DNA of 64,000 bases from Hydractinia symbiolongicarpus (lineage: Eukaryota > Cnidaria > Hydrozoa > Anthoathecata > Hydractiniidae), in the NCBI RefSeq assembly GCF_029227915.1, contig NC_079887.1, positions 62,001 to 126,000 of the forward strand, written 5' to 3'. How positions within the stretch are numbered: the stretch's first letter is position 1; every line of letters starts with the position of its first letter. A program made the translations under genes and the position numbers. Below, piece after piece: positions 63,967 to 64,000 of this stretch. The notes below the pieces were generated by a model that worked only from the letters and a program-made list of their open reading frames with translations, searched no databases and was not told the origin of the DNA.

Positions 63967-64000
63967 TCGTCTCATTTACGGGAAATCGCGGGATTTCGTT
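63967..64000 (+). repeat. Truncated satellite monomer, second copy, cut by window end
   Basis: The same deletion joint ('atcgtctcatttacggg') as at 58148, followed by identical sequence to the last base of the window. Confidence 0.85.

Larger units (their letters stand above)
8940..64000 (+). repeat. 203-bp satellite array, main block (about 270 monomers)
   Basis: 55 kb of uninterrupted head-to-tail monomers, all on the same strand, running off the end of the window. Two broad classes mix. One has 'cttttgac', 'gggccgag' and 'ttattcagcg'. The other has 'cattcgac', 'gggccaag' with a CCCGGG palindrome, and 'cattaagcg' or 'ttattaagcc'. Class changes often fall inside a monomer, so many monomers are recombinants. 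No retrotransposon, simple-repeat tract or gene interrupts it. The short open frames on both strands are not conserved as genes, since the 203-nt period shifts frame each time. Confidence 0.98.

Overview
The window is almost entirely one tandem satellite DNA from an animal-type eukaryotic genome. A monomer of about 203 bp fills 1-2552, 6806-7348 and 8940-64000, roughly 58 kb or about 285 copies, all in one orientation. The only non-satellite DNA is two non-LTR retrotransposons, both on the minus strand and 543 bp apart. I see no host gene, RNA gene or CRISPR array, and nothing prokaryotic. The animal assignment rests on the retrotransposons: a CR1-type element with an SGNH-esterase ORF1 and APE/RT ORF2, and a second Jockey/CR1-superfamily reverse transcriptase. 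The species cannot be read from this; an invertebrate is my guess.

Layout. 1-2552: satellite, opening with three copies of a 406-bp dimer. 2553-6805: an apparently full-length CR1-like retrotransposon with two intact ORFs, a (TAA)n-type 3' tail and a 6-bp target-site duplication. 6806-7348: 2.7 satellite monomers. 7349-8939: a 5'-truncated second retrotransposon with a 34-nt poly(A) tail (poly-T on this strand), a terminal RT fragment and a 6-bp target-site duplication. 8940-64000: uninterrupted satellite.

The satellite is a mosaic of local higher-order repeats that differ in unit size: 4-mers (812 bp), 11-mers (about 2232 bp), 9-mers (1825 bp), 12-mers (2434 bp), 5-mers (about 1013 bp), a 10-mer duplicated with no difference seen (2030 bp) and a 7-mer (1422 bp). 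There are also dispersed block duplications with offsets of 5478 and about 23.7-23.9 kb. This is what repeated unequal exchange with no single fixed register leaves behind.

The many short open frames in the satellite (about 64-126 codons on both strands) come from a repeat with few stop codons. 203 is not a multiple of 3, so the frame shifts at every monomer, and I do not annotate them as genes. The most interesting points are the single in-frame UGA between the two CR1 ORFs, the conserved 9-bp inverted repeat in many monomers, the concentration of subfamily-diagnostic changes at CpG sites, and the near-identical 383-bp satellite copies on both sides of the CR1 insertion.
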